Below, piece after piece: positions 19,105 to 27,242 of a stretch of 41,964 nt of DNA (position 1 is the stretch's first letter; every line of letters begins with the position of its first letter). The stretch is taken from contig JAPPHD010000021.1 in NCBI GenBank assembly GCA_028821125.1, forward strand, positions 1 to 41,964, given 5' to 3'. A program made the position numbers and the translations under genes. Source of the stretch: Gammaproteobacteria bacterium. Lineage in GTDB: Bacteria > Pseudomonadota > Gammaproteobacteria > Pseudomonadales > Azotimanducaceae. The notes beneath the pieces are model-generated. The model ran no database searches. It was not told the DNA's origin and was given only the letters and a program-made list of their open reading frames with translations.

Positions 19105-19560
19105 GTGTCGGCCTATCGGCGCATACTGTTGGCAATAGACCTTACCGAGGAATCGACGCAGGTCGCCGCGTGCGCCACGGCACTCGCGAATGCGTTCGGC
19201 GCGGAACTGCACGTCATTCACGTCATCGAGCCTCTGAGCCTGGCCTACGGCGGCGACATCCCCATGGACCTGTCTTCCGTTCAGGAACAGATTCACGAAC
19301 AGGCCAAATCGCACCTCGCCGAGTTCGCCAACGGGCTCGGCGTTCCCGCGGAGCGCCAATACCTGATCTTCGGGCGCCCGGAAAGCGAAATCCACCGGGT
19401 GGCGGAATCCGGCGCCATGGACCTCGTCATCGTCGGCAGCCACGGCCGCCACGGGCTGGCGCTGTTGCTGGGTTCCACGGCCAACGGCGTGCTGCACGGG
19501 GCCAGTTGCGACGTACTCGCCGTTCGAGTCGGAGCATCCGGAAACCAGGCCCAAGGCTGA
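19105..19560 (+). CDS. Universal stress protein, UspA family
   Basis: A 151-residue cytoplasmic single-domain Usp. It begins with the family strand YRRILLAIDL and ends with VIVGSHGRHGLALLLGST, close to the ATP-binding pattern G-2x-G-9x-G(S/T) but with eight spacer residues instead of nine, so nucleotide binding is uncertain. The GTG at 19105 is preceded by GGAGG with a 6-base gap, a strong ribosome site that fixes this start over the open frame from 19003. It is separated from slt by 2 bp, so the two are co-transcribed. Its target is unknown. Confidence 0.9.
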   Translation: MSAYRRILLAIDLTEESTQVAACATALANAFGAELHVIHVIEPLSLAYGGDIPMDLSSVQEQIHEQAKSHLAEFANGLGVPAERQYLIFGRPESEIHRVAESGAMDLVIVGSHGRHGLALLLGSTANGVLHGASCDVLAVRVGASGNQAQG

Positions 19561-19562
19561 GA

Positions 19563-21515
19563 ATGCGAATTTCCGCATCGACCGGCCGACGGTCGGCCGC
19601 CGCCGTATTGGCGGCGTTTCCGTTCGCGCTCTGCCTCGGAGTGGCCGACATCGGCAACGCGGCGGCCGCAACCCTGTACGAACAGCGGCAACTTTACCGG
19701 CAGGCGGTGGACCACGTTCGTACCGGACGCATCACCGCGGCCCGGAAGATTCAAGAACAGCTCGACGGCTATCCCCTGCAGCCCTACATCACCTATCACG
19801 AGCTGCGCCTGCGCCTGTCACGCCTCACGCCCGACCAGGTCAACCGTTTCCGGCATGAGCATCCCGACATACCCGGCGCGCACCGCATCTACCGGCAGTG
19901 GCTCGTAAAGCTGGCCGCAGGCCGACAATGGCAGGCCTTTCTGGACAACTACGAACCCGCCGCCCCCGGGGAGCCGCTCGCCACGGAATTGCGATGCCTT
20001 TATCTGCGCGCGCTCTACAACACGGGCCAGCGGGAACTGGCGTTGAACGGCGTGGCTCCGGTATGGACGGCCGGACAGTCCCAACCCAAAGCCTGCGACC
20101 CGATGTTCCAGGTATGGCAGAGCAGCGGCCTCGACCAGGACACCGCCTGGCGCCGCCTCAGGCTCGCCATTGAGGCCAACGAACGGCAGCTTGCCCGCTA
20201 CCTGCAGCGCTTCTTCTCCGGCGACCACAAGCCCTGGGCCCAGTCCTACTACAACGTGCACGTCAATCCGGCCTCGGTCCGGCGAACCAGCCGGTTCCGC
20301 ACGGACACTCCCCTCTCCCGGGAGGTCATCGCCCATGGCCTGCGTCGCCTGGCGCCCCGGGATGCAGAGGCCGCGCGCGATGCCTGGGCCAGCTACAGGA
20401 CGACGCACAGGTTCAGCGAGGCCGCACGGCGCGCCCTCACCGCACGTATCGATGTCGAACTGGCGCGCACGGGCCTGCTGGACGATGCACGCACCTCCGA
20501 CATCGTGGCGTCCACCGCCGCCGACTTCGCCGAAGCCTACCTGCACCGGCGCAACTGGGCGTTGCTGTCGGCCTGGATCGAACGGCTGCCGGACAAGCAG
20601 CGTTTCGAAGAGAAGTGGCAATACTGGCTGGCGCGCGCCCTGACGAAAACCCACGAGGCCAGTGACCGGGCCCGGCTCGCCTACCAGGCGCTGGCCGGCA
20701 AGCGCTCCTACTACGGCTTCCTGGCCGCCGACCGCATCGGCCAGGCGCCACAACTGAACTTCAAGCATCGGCCCGATGCCGGCGGGTTCGACAAGGTGCG
20801 GCAACTGCCCGCCATCGCCCGGGCAACCGAACTGTTTGCGGTGGGCGACGAGGTGAACGCCCAGCGCGAGTGGATGGCCATGCTGCCGAGGCTCACGCCC
20901 GAGGAGCAGAGCATGGCCGCCTACCTGGCCAAGGACCTCGGCCGCCTGATACTGGCGATTCGCACCGCCAATGAAACCGGTCAGCGCAATCACCTCGACG
21001 TGCGATTCCCGATCGATCACACGCCCACCTTCCAGCAGACCAGCCACGCCACCGGCATCCCCCTGCCGATGCTGCTCGCCTTCGCCCGCCAGGAGAGCAT
21101 TTTCAACCGGCACGCCCGGTCCACCGCCGACGCCAGGGGCGTCATGCAGATGCTGCACAGCACCGCCCGCTACGCCGCGCGCCGCGCCGGCATGCCGGCG
21201 CCTTCCGCGACCGACCTGTACGACCCGACAGTCAACATTCCCCTGGGCGGGCACCACATCGCCTTCCTGCTCAGGCGCTACGACCAGTCGCTGCCCCTGG
21301 CCGCTGCCGCCTACAACGCCGGAGAATCCCGTGTCGCCAAGTGGCTGAGGGACGCCGAAGGCTGGCCGATGGATGTGTGGATCGAAACCATTCCCTTCAA
21401 GGAGACCCGCAACTACGTGAAGAACGTGCTCTCCTTCAACCAGGTGTACAGCCAGATGCTCGGTCAGCCCCAGCCCATGCTGCGAGCCCACGAAGCCTTC
21501 GTGCCCCCACGGTGA
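19563..21515 (+). CDS. slt: Soluble lytic murein transglycosylase
   Basis: A 650-residue periplasmic enzyme that cleaves peptidoglycan glycan strands to form 1,6-anhydromuramyl products. A signal peptide of about 36 residues ends near GNAAAA. A long alpha-helical superhelical domain follows, then the lysozyme-like catalytic domain with Glu511 in FARQESIF, GVMQML, and AAAYNAGESRV. The length is close to E. coli Slt70 (645). It starts 2 bp after usp and overlaps tatD by GTGA. Confidence 0.95.
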   Translation: MRISASTGRRSAAAVLAAFPFALCLGVADIGNAAAATLYEQRQLYRQAVDHVRTGRITAARKIQEQLDGYPLQPYITYHELRLRLSRLTPDQVNRFRHEHPDIPGAHRIYRQWLVKLAAGRQWQAFLDNYEPAAPGEPLATELRCLYLRALYNTGQRELALNGVAPVWTAGQSQPKACDPMFQVWQSSGLDQDTAWRRLRLAIEANERQLARYLQRFFSGDHKPWAQSYYNVHVNPASVRRTSRFRTDTPLSREVIAHGLRRLAPRDAEAARDAWASYRTTHRFSEAARRALTARIDVELARTGLLDDARTSDIVASTAADFAEAYLHRRNWALLSAWIERLPDKQRFEEKWQYWLARALTKTHEASDRARLAYQALAGKRSYYGFLAADRIGQAPQLNFKHRPDAGGFDKVRQLPAIARATELFAVGDEVNAQREWMAMLPRLTPEEQSMAAYLAKDLGRLILAIRTANETGQRNHLDVRFPIDHTPTFQQTSHATGIPLPMLLAFARQESIFNRHARSTADARGVMQMLHSTARYAARRAGMPAPSATDLYDPTVNIPLGGHHIAFLLRRYDQSLPLAAAAYNAGESRVAKWLRDAEGWPMDVWIETIPFKETRNYVKNVLSFNQVYSQMLGQPQPMLRAHEAFVPPR

Positions 21516-22342
21516 TCGATGTCGGCGCGAACCTGCTGAACGGGCAGTTCCGCGGCGACCTGCACGCGGTGCTGGCACGCGCGAGGCAGGCCGGCATCGA
21601 ACACATCGTGGTCACCGCAACGAGCCTGGATGACGCCCGGGCCGCGAAGGAACTGTGCGCCATGCATGCGGACCTCTCCTGCACCGCCGGCGTGCACCCG
21701 CACCTGGCAAAGGATGTCGAGCCGGGCTGGCGGGAACGGTTGCTGGAACTCGCGCGGCATCCCTCAGTGCGCGCGATCGGCGAGACGGGCCTCGATTTCA
21801 ACCGCAATTTCTCCCCCCCCGAACAGCAGCGCCACGTGTTCTGCAAACAGATCGAGGTTGCCGGCGAACTCGACATGCCCCTGTTCGTACACGACCGCGA
21901 CACCGACGGCGCCGTCCACGAGGAACTCGCCGAATTCCGGGGCCCGCCCGAACAGGTGCTCATCCACTGTTTCACCGGCACCGAAGAAGACCTGAAACGT
22001 TACCTGGATGCAGGCTACTCGATCGGCATCACGGGTTGGCTCTGCGATTCCTCCCGCGGCGAGGATCTGCGCCGCCTGGCGCCCGGCATCCCCCTTGACC
22101 GCCTGCTCATTGAGACGGACGCCCCGTTCCTGTTTCCCCACGGCGCCGCGCCACCAACCGGCCGGCGTCGGCGCAACGAACCCTGTCTGCTGCCCTTCAT
22201 CGCCAAAACCCTGGCCCACCTTTACGGGCTGCCGGTGGAAGAACTCGTGCGTCACACCACAGCCAACGCGCGACGTTTTTTCAGGCTGGACACGCCACAA
22301 CAAGGGGTCCAGCGGGTTTTTCCCCAGCGGCATGGGCGCTGA
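21512..22342 (+). CDS. tatD: TatD-family metal-dependent deoxyribonuclease
   Basis: A 276-residue TIM-barrel hydrolase of the TatD family (amidohydrolase fold; 3'-5' exonuclease/DNase in E. coli). It starts VIDVGANL, like E. coli TatD, then TAGVHPH, IGETGLDFNRNFS, LFVHDRD, IHCFTGT, GITGWLCD and LIETDAPFL. The GTG at 21512 overlaps the slt stop as GTGA. It is about 16 residues longer than E. coli TatD. Its stop codon lies within the left end of hairpin element A2, so the last few codons may have been created or altered by that insertion. It is not near any tat translocase genes. Confidence 0.92.
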   Translation: MIDVGANLLNGQFRGDLHAVLARARQAGIEHIVVTATSLDDARAAKELCAMHADLSCTAGVHPHLAKDVEPGWRERLLELARHPSVRAIGETGLDFNRNFSPPEQQRHVFCKQIEVAGELDMPLFVHDRDTDGAVHEELAEFRGPPEQVLIHCFTGTEEDLKRYLDAGYSIGITGWLCDSSRGEDLRRLAPGIPLDRLLIETDAPFLFPHGAAPPTGRRRRNEPCLLPFIAKTLAHLYGLPVEELVRHTTANARRFFRLDTPQQGVQRVFPQRHGR

Positions 22343-22570
22343 CGCGCAGGGAACAGAACCACGCTGGGAGAGAGCAGGTGTGCGGTGCGGGTATCCGGCA
22401 CCTTTAAAGCACCCCTGCGCCCTCGAATTCCACGACAACGCGTCCGCTTGGCGTGCCGGATACCCGTACCGCATACCTGCTCTCGGCGTCTGATCGAAGA
22501 GGCTGTTTCAAATTCGATTGAATCTAAAATATATAATAAAAACAATTAGTTGTAGTTTTTTCCATGAAAG
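22334..22570 (+). repeat. Family A hairpin element, copy A2, with AT-rich tail
   Basis: The left end (22334-22369) matches copy A3. The left arm is 22370-22400, the loop 22401-22453 and the right arm 22454-22484. The arms are 31 nt and pair with two G-U positions if the plus strand is transcribed. The loop differs from that of A3 at only two positions. The tail (22485-22570) is very AT-rich, contains TATAAT at 22532-22537, and ends TCCATGAAAG, as in element B2. The whole 325-bp stretch between tatD and the C39-like gene is this element plus 97 bp (22571-22667), which hold only short GC-rich repeats and the ribosome site GGGGG. The element may supply a promoter for the downstream operon, though no convincing -35 is seen. 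Confidence 0.85.
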
Positions 22571-22667
22571 CCCGAGCGCCGGGGTCCACTTCTGGCATAC
22601 TTTGCCGGCGCGCCGGCGCCGATAGCGAACCTTGCGCCGGTTTCCATGTCGACAAATCGGGGGATTG

Positions 22668-23636
22668 ATGCAGGCGTCCTTTCGCTTCGGCGACGAGGAA
22701 TCCGCCGACCTTTACCCGCTGAGGGTAAGCACGGCCCGGATCTGGACGGTCTCCGGCGGGAAAGTGGCGGCGTCGATTCCCGTCCCACCCTGTCCCCGCC
22801 AACACATACTGGTACCAAGCGTTTCGGTACCCGGTTTGCAGGCGGGTTTCCACTGTGCACTGGAAGTCGACAGCGACCGCTGGTCGCTGCAGCCGGTCGC
22901 TGCCCGTCCGGCAAAAGAAGGCGCTGGTCCGACCCGCAAGGCAAGCAAAACCACGTCGGTCGAGCGGACCGGCGGAGACCCGGTCAGCACCCACATCGAT
23001 TGCTTCCACACCGAGCGCGACCTGCCCGAGAGCCGGCTCCTGGTGCGCCTCGCCTGCCGGGAACCGCCCCGCCGATATCTGGTGACGGTTACCCTGCGCC
23101 CGCTACTGATCGACCCGCAGGCCCCGGCGCAAACGCATGTCATGCTCGAGCAGCCCCCGGCCATCAGCCAGATGCGGGGCCCGCCGGCCATTGGCAAGCG
23201 CATCTGCTCGCCGACGGCCCTGGCCATGGCATTGCAGGCGGCGCGCCCGGGCATCGACTGGATGTCCGTGGTGGAAGCCTGCCACGACGGACGGTTCTAT
23301 GGCTCCTGGCCGCTGGCGATACAGTGTGCCGGCCGGCACGGCCGTCTCGGGGCCGTGGAAGCCGTCACATCCTGGCGCCCCGTGCTCGAGGTGCTCCGGG
23401 CTGGTTCGCCGGTTGTCGCAAGCATCCGGTTCGGCCGCGGCGAACTGCCCGGCGCGCCGCTTCCCGAGACCGGGGGCCATCTGGTGACGGTTTACGGCAT
23501 CGACGGCGAGGAGGTATTCGTCTGCGACCCGGCGGCTCCGGACCACGATTCGGTGCCGCGCCGCTACGGACTCCGCGCCTTTACCGCCGCCTGGATGCGC
23601 CATCGGGGCGCCGCCTACTTTCTGGCGCCGTCATGA
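22668..23636 (+). CDS. C39-like cysteine peptidase family protein
   Basis: Encodes 322 residues. The C-terminal 150 form a papain-like C39_2-type domain: Cys180 in KRICSPTALAMAL, His271 in GGHLVTVYGI and Asp287 in CDPAAP make a plausible catalytic triad. The N-terminal 150 residues are beta-rich by eye and unassigned. I see no signal peptide and no ABC transporter, so it is not a standard bacteriocin-processing transporter. The ATG at 22668 has GGGGG four bases upstream; the frame is open to 22632. It overlaps the next gene as ATGA and leads a five-gene coupled operon. Substrate unknown. Confidence 0.82.
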   Translation: MQASFRFGDEESADLYPLRVSTARIWTVSGGKVAASIPVPPCPRQHILVPSVSVPGLQAGFHCALEVDSDRWSLQPVAARPAKEGAGPTRKASKTTSVERTGGDPVSTHIDCFHTERDLPESRLLVRLACREPPRRYLVTVTLRPLLIDPQAPAQTHVMLEQPPAISQMRGPPAIGKRICSPTALAMALQAARPGIDWMSVVEACHDGRFYGSWPLAIQCAGRHGRLGAVEAVTSWRPVLEVLRAGSPVVASIRFGRGELPGAPLPETGGHLVTVYGIDGEEVFVCDPAAPDHDSVPRRYGLRAFTAAWMRHRGAAYFLAPS

Positions 23637-23848
23637 AGTATCTCGCCGGGTTCCTGCTGCTCACCGCCGGATCGGCGCTGACCACGGCGGGCCTGGCCAT
23701 GTGGCACGACCAGGCGTTCGCCTTTTCCGGGCTTTGGACGCTGAGCGGCGGCCTGCACCCGATCTTCGTCCTCATCGTTGGCATCGCGATGATTCCACCG
23801 GCATTATGGGAAATCTTCCTCCTGGAGAATCGCCCGCGCGATGAATGA
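23633..23848 (+). CDS. Small two-helix membrane protein
   Basis: A 71-residue protein with two hydrophobic segments: about 3-24 (YLAGFLLLTAGSALTTAGLA) and about 44-66 (PIFVLIVGIAMIPPALWEIF), joined by a loop with Trp and Phe. It starts ATGA-overlapped with the C39-like gene and overlaps the next gene by 8 bp (ATGAATGA), so translation of all three is probably coupled. No family recognised; a partner or anchor for its neighbours is possible but unproved. Confidence 0.75.
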   Translation: MKYLAGFLLLTAGSALTTAGLAMWHDQAFAFSGLWTLSGGLHPIFVLIVGIAMIPPALWEIFLLENRPRDE

Positions 23849-24371
23849 GTTTCGCGTCTACCTGCGTCCGGTATCGAGACGAGACCGGGACGAGTTCATC
23901 GCGGCCATGCGTGACAGCGCTCCCCTGCACAACCCCTGGATCATCTCCCCCACCAGCCGGGAAATGTTCAACGCCTACCTGAAACGGGTGGAGCGCCACG
24001 ATCACGACGGGCTCCTGGTCATCGACAAGGCGTCCGACGCCATCGCCGGATGCATCAACATCAACAACATCATCCGGGGCACCTTTCTCAGCGCAACCCT
24101 CGGCTACTACGTCACCGCCGCATTCGCCGGGCGCGGCTACATGCGGGAAGGGCTGGCGCTCGCCGTCGAACACGCATTCCGCAACCTGGGCCTGCACCGC
24201 CTCGAAGCCAACATCCAGCCGGAGAACCAGCGCTCCATCGAGCTCGTGAGGCGCTGTGGTTTCCGCAAGGAAGGCATCTCTCCCCAATACCTGTTCATCG
24301 CCGGCGCCTGGCGGGATCACGAGCGCTGGACCCGCCTGGACAGCCGCCCTTCGCTGCATCCCGCATCGTGA
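23841..24371 (+). CDS. GNAT N-acetyltransferase, RimJ/RimL type
   Basis: A 176-residue acetyl-CoA-dependent acetyltransferase. The RimJ/RimL subgroup pattern is visible: YLRPVSRRDRDEFI at the start, LGYYVTAAFAGRGYMREGL (acetyl-CoA loop, GRGYM), then LHRLEANIQPENQRSIELV and CGFRKEG. RimJ/RimL proteins acetylate ribosomal protein N-termini, but many relatives act on small molecules or antibiotics; the substrate here is unknown. The start overlaps the small membrane gene by 8 bp and the stop overlaps the S9 peptidase gene by GTGA. Confidence 0.9.
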   Translation: MNEFRVYLRPVSRRDRDEFIAAMRDSAPLHNPWIISPTSREMFNAYLKRVERHDHDGLLVIDKASDAIAGCININNIIRGTFLSATLGYYVTAAFAGRGYMREGLALAVEHAFRNLGLHRLEANIQPENQRSIELVRRCGFRKEGISPQYLFIAGAWRDHERWTRLDSRPSLHPAS

Positions 24372-26269
24372 GCGCCGAAGCCGCCAATCGAGCCGCTCCG
24401 CCGTCCCCGATTACGCCGGCCAGAGTCGCCGAAGCCACGGCGACGGTGGGCGAGCCCAGGCTCTTTGAAGGCGCGCTCTACTGGGTCGAAAACCGGCCGG
24501 CGCAGGGAGGCCGGGTAACGCTCTTGAGGGCTGAGGGCGAATCGGCCAGGGAGTTGACGCCGGAACCCTACAACGTGCGCAGCCGGGTGCACGAATACGG
24601 CGGGGCGGCCTACCTTCCCACACGCGATGCGGTGTATTTCGTCAATGCAAGAGACCAGAACATCCATGCGATCGACGGCACCGGCGCGATCCGCCCGCTC
24701 ACCGACTCCGGGCCCGGCATACGGTACGCAGACCTCTGTGCCGACCCCGGCCGCAATCGGGTCATTGCCGTGACTGAAATACACCGGGACGGGCAGCATC
24801 CGCTCAATGCGCTGGCCGCCGTTTCCACGGAAACGGGCGAGGCATCCATACTGCACCAGGGCTGCGATTTCTACGCATCGCCCGCCCTGTCTCCCTCCGG
24901 AAGCGAGCTTCTCTTCCTCGCCTGGGACCACCCCAACATGCCCTGGGACGGGACGCAGCTACTTCGCGCGCGCCTGGACGGCCCGGACATGGGGCCCGTT
25001 ACCGTCGTCGCCGGAGGTGCACGGGAGTCCGTATTGCAACCGTCCTGGCTCGACGACGGATCGGCGCTGTACTTGAGCGACGCCGGCGGCTTCTGGAACC
25101 TGTACCGCGTCGACCGGGACGGCGCCCGTGCCGTCCTCGAGGAAGACGCCGAGTACGCCGGCCCGCCGTGGCTGTTCGGCAACCGGGACTACGCCGCCCT
25201 GAACGAACGCTTCGTCGCCGCCCGGCGCCAACGCCGGGGGGAGCAGAGCCTGGTGCTGATCGACCTGGAAACGGGATTTGCCAGCCCGTTGCCGGATACC
25301 TGCGCGGAGTACAGCCACCTGTCCGCCGACGGCAACAGGCTCTATTTCCTCGGTTCCCACGCGGATGCCACCGGCGAACTGGCTCGCTACGATGCGGGCT
25401 GCGGGAGCCGTACTCCGCTGGTGCCGGGGCCGCCTCTCCACTTCGACACGGAGTGGCTCAGCCGGCCGCGCCACATCGAGTACCGCACCAGGGACGGCGG
25501 CCGCGCCTACGCCTGGCTGTACCTCCCCTCGAACCGCGCCCGGTCCGGCGGCGGCAAGCCCCCATTGCTGGTGACCACCCACGGCGGGCCCACCGGGGCC
25601 GCATCGCCCGCACTGCGCCTGCCGCTGCAGTTCTACACCAGCCGCGGCTGGGCGGTGGCGGACGTCAACTACCGGGGCAGCACCGGCTACGGCAGGGAAT
25701 ACCGCGATGCCCTGAAGGGGAAATGGGGCGAACTCGACGTGACGGACTGCGTGGATGCCGTCAACCATCTCATCGCCGAAGGGCTGGTCGACCCGGCGCG
25801 CATCGCCATTCGCGGCGGCAGCGCCGGCGGTTACACGACCCTGCGCGCCCTGACCACGCAATCCGTGTTCCGGGCCGGCGCCAGCCACTACGGCATAGGC
25901 GACCTGGCGGCCCTGGCCGACGACACCCACAAGTTCGAGTCGCAGTACCTCATGGAACTCGTCGGGTCGCGCGAAACGTTGGTCGAGCGCTCGCCCATCC
26001 ATCATCTGGACGGGTTCAATTGCCCGGTTATCTTCTTCCAGGGGTCGGAAGACAGGATCGTGCCGCCGAACCAGGCCCAGTCGATGGTCGCCGCCCTGAA
26101 CACGAAGGGCATTGCGGTTGCCTATCTGGAGTTCCCGGGCGAGGGCCACGGCTTCCGGGAGGGTGCCAACATCGCCAGGGCCATCGGCTCCGAGTACGCT
26201 TTCTTCTGCCGGGTATTCGACATGCCCGTCGATGAAGACCTGCCCGATGTCAGGATAGAAAACCTGTGA
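24368..26269 (+). CDS. S9-family (prolyl oligopeptidase-like) serine peptidase
   Basis: A 633-residue enzyme with an N-terminal beta-propeller (about 20-370) and a C-terminal alpha/beta-hydrolase domain. The catalytic triad is Ser485 in GGSAGGY, Asp562 in GSEDRIVPP and His594 in GEGHGF. It resembles the dipeptidyl aminopeptidase/acylaminoacyl-peptidase branch of S9. No signal peptide is seen, so it is probably cytoplasmic. The GTG at 24368 overlaps the GNAT stop as GTGA and its own stop overlaps the ligase gene as GTGA. An acylaminoacyl-peptidase beside an acetyltransferase is suggestive, but the specificity is not proved. Confidence 0.92.
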   Translation: MSAEAANRAAPPSPITPARVAEATATVGEPRLFEGALYWVENRPAQGGRVTLLRAEGESARELTPEPYNVRSRVHEYGGAAYLPTRDAVYFVNARDQNIHAIDGTGAIRPLTDSGPGIRYADLCADPGRNRVIAVTEIHRDGQHPLNALAAVSTETGEASILHQGCDFYASPALSPSGSELLFLAWDHPNMPWDGTQLLRARLDGPDMGPVTVVAGGARESVLQPSWLDDGSALYLSDAGGFWNLYRVDRDGARAVLEEDAEYAGPPWLFGNRDYAALNERFVAARRQRRGEQSLVLIDLETGFASPLPDTCAEYSHLSADGNRLYFLGSHADATGELARYDAGCGSRTPLVPGPPLHFDTEWLSRPRHIEYRTRDGGRAYAWLYLPSNRARSGGGKPPLLVTTHGGPTGAASPALRLPLQFYTSRGWAVADVNYRGSTGYGREYRDALKGKWGELDVTDCVDAVNHLIAEGLVDPARIAIRGGSAGGYTTLRALTTQSVFRAGASHYGIGDLAALADDTHKFESQYLMELVGSRETLVERSPIHHLDGFNCPVIFFQGSEDRIVPPNQAQSMVAALNTKGIAVAYLEFPGEGHGFREGANIARAIGSEYAFFCRVFDMPVDEDLPDVRIENL

Positions 26270-27216
26270 GCGGCACCCGTCACGTTGCCGTCCTGCAGGG
26301 GGGCACCTCCCGCGAAGCCGGGGTTTCCCGGGTTTCCGCCTCGGGCGTGGCCGAAGCGCTCGGCTCCCTGGGTCATCGCGTCAGCCTTATCGAACTCGAT
26401 CGAAAGGCGCCGGACCAACTCGGCCGGCTGCGCCCGGACGTGGTCTTTCCCGCACTGCACGGCCCGCCCGGTGAAGACGGCACCGTCCAGGGGCTGCTGG
26501 AAACGCTGGAGCTGCCCTATGTCGGCAGCGGCGTCCGCGGCAGCGCGCTGGCCATGGACAAGGCGGTCGCAAAGTCCGTCTTCCGGCGCGCCGGCCTGCC
26601 GGTTGCCGACGACCTGCTGATTCCGGCAACCATGTATGCCCGGGAAGCCGCGGGAACCATTCGGGGCGCATTCGGAGACAGGGTGGTGATCAAGCCCGTC
26701 TGCCTGGGCAGCGCCATCGGCGTGATGCGGTTGCCCAACGGCGGCGACCTGGAAGAGCCCCTCACACAGGCACTGGAATTCGGCGACGTGCTCGTGGAGC
26801 CGTTCATTACCGGCAGGGAGATCACCGTCGGCGTCCTCGACCTGCACGGCGAGGCCCCCGAAGCCTTTCAGGTCATCGAGATTCGCACCGCCCTTGACGA
26901 GTGGTACGACACGGTGAACCGGTACAAGCCCGGGGCCAGCGAGCACGTGCTGCCGGCCCCGCTGCCGGAGCCGGTGACGCGCGACCTGCAAAGGATTGCC
27001 CTGGGCGCCCACCAGGCCCTGGGCCTGAGGGATCTTTCCCGTGCGGACTTTCTCCTCGACGACAACGACGCGATCACGCTGCTGGAAGTCAATTCGATGC
27101 CCGGCATGACCCCCACGAGCCTCTACCCGGACGGCGCCCGCGCCCGGGGGCTCGAGTTTCCCGCTCTCCTCGATGCCTTGATCGAGAGCGCGATCCGGCG
27201 CGGGACATCTCTGTAG
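26266..27216 (+). CDS. ddl: D-alanine--D-alanine ligase family (ATP-grasp)
   Basis: A 316-residue ATP-grasp ligase. The N-terminal lobe shows [16 protein letters not shown] and [10 protein letters not shown]. The substrate/ATP regions show [44 protein letters not shown] and [14 protein letters not shown]. The metal site is [15 protein letters not shown]. The length fits Ddl. The GTG at 26266 overlaps the S9 peptidase stop. It sits outside any mur/fts cluster and is coupled to two peptidase genes and an acetyltransferase gene, so it may be a second Ddl or a dipeptide ligase with another role. D-Ala-D-Ala formation is what the family predicts. Confidence 0.87.
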   Translation: MSGTRHVAVLQGGTSREAGVSRVSASGVAEALGSLGHRVSLIELDRKAPDQLGRLRPDVVFPALHGPPGEDGTVQGLLETLELPYVGSGVRGSALAMDKAVAKSVFRRAGLPVADDLLIPATMYAREAAGTIRGAFGDRVVIKPVCLGSAIGVMRLPNGGDLEEPLTQALEFGDVLVEPFITGREITVGVLDLHGEAPEAFQVIEIRTALDEWYDTVNRYKPGASEHVLPAPLPEPVTRDLQRIALGAHQALGLRDLSRADFLLDDNDAITLLEVNSMPGMTPTSLYPDGARARGLEFPALLDALIESAIRRGTSL

Positions 27217-27242
27217 CCCGCAGCAGGGGCGCGGGCGGCTAC
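27213..27242. terminator. Bidirectional hairpin between convergent ddl and amtB
   Basis: GTAGCC and GGCTAC bracket an inner CGC/GCG pairing, with one bulge. The stem contains the stop codons of both ddl (27214-27216) and amtB (27239-27241). No T-run follows on either strand. Confidence 0.4.

Noticed and set aside
22502-22566. Tiny minus-strand frames starting ATGGA in the repeat tails (also at 30206-30229 and 41744-41767)
   Set aside because: Seven to thirteen codons with no ribosome site; the shared first codons follow from the conserved CCATGAA end.
22668-23636. Bacteriocin export or maturation system built around the C39-like protein
   Set aside because: No ABC transporter domain, no membrane fusion protein and no small double-glycine precursor gene is visible nearby.
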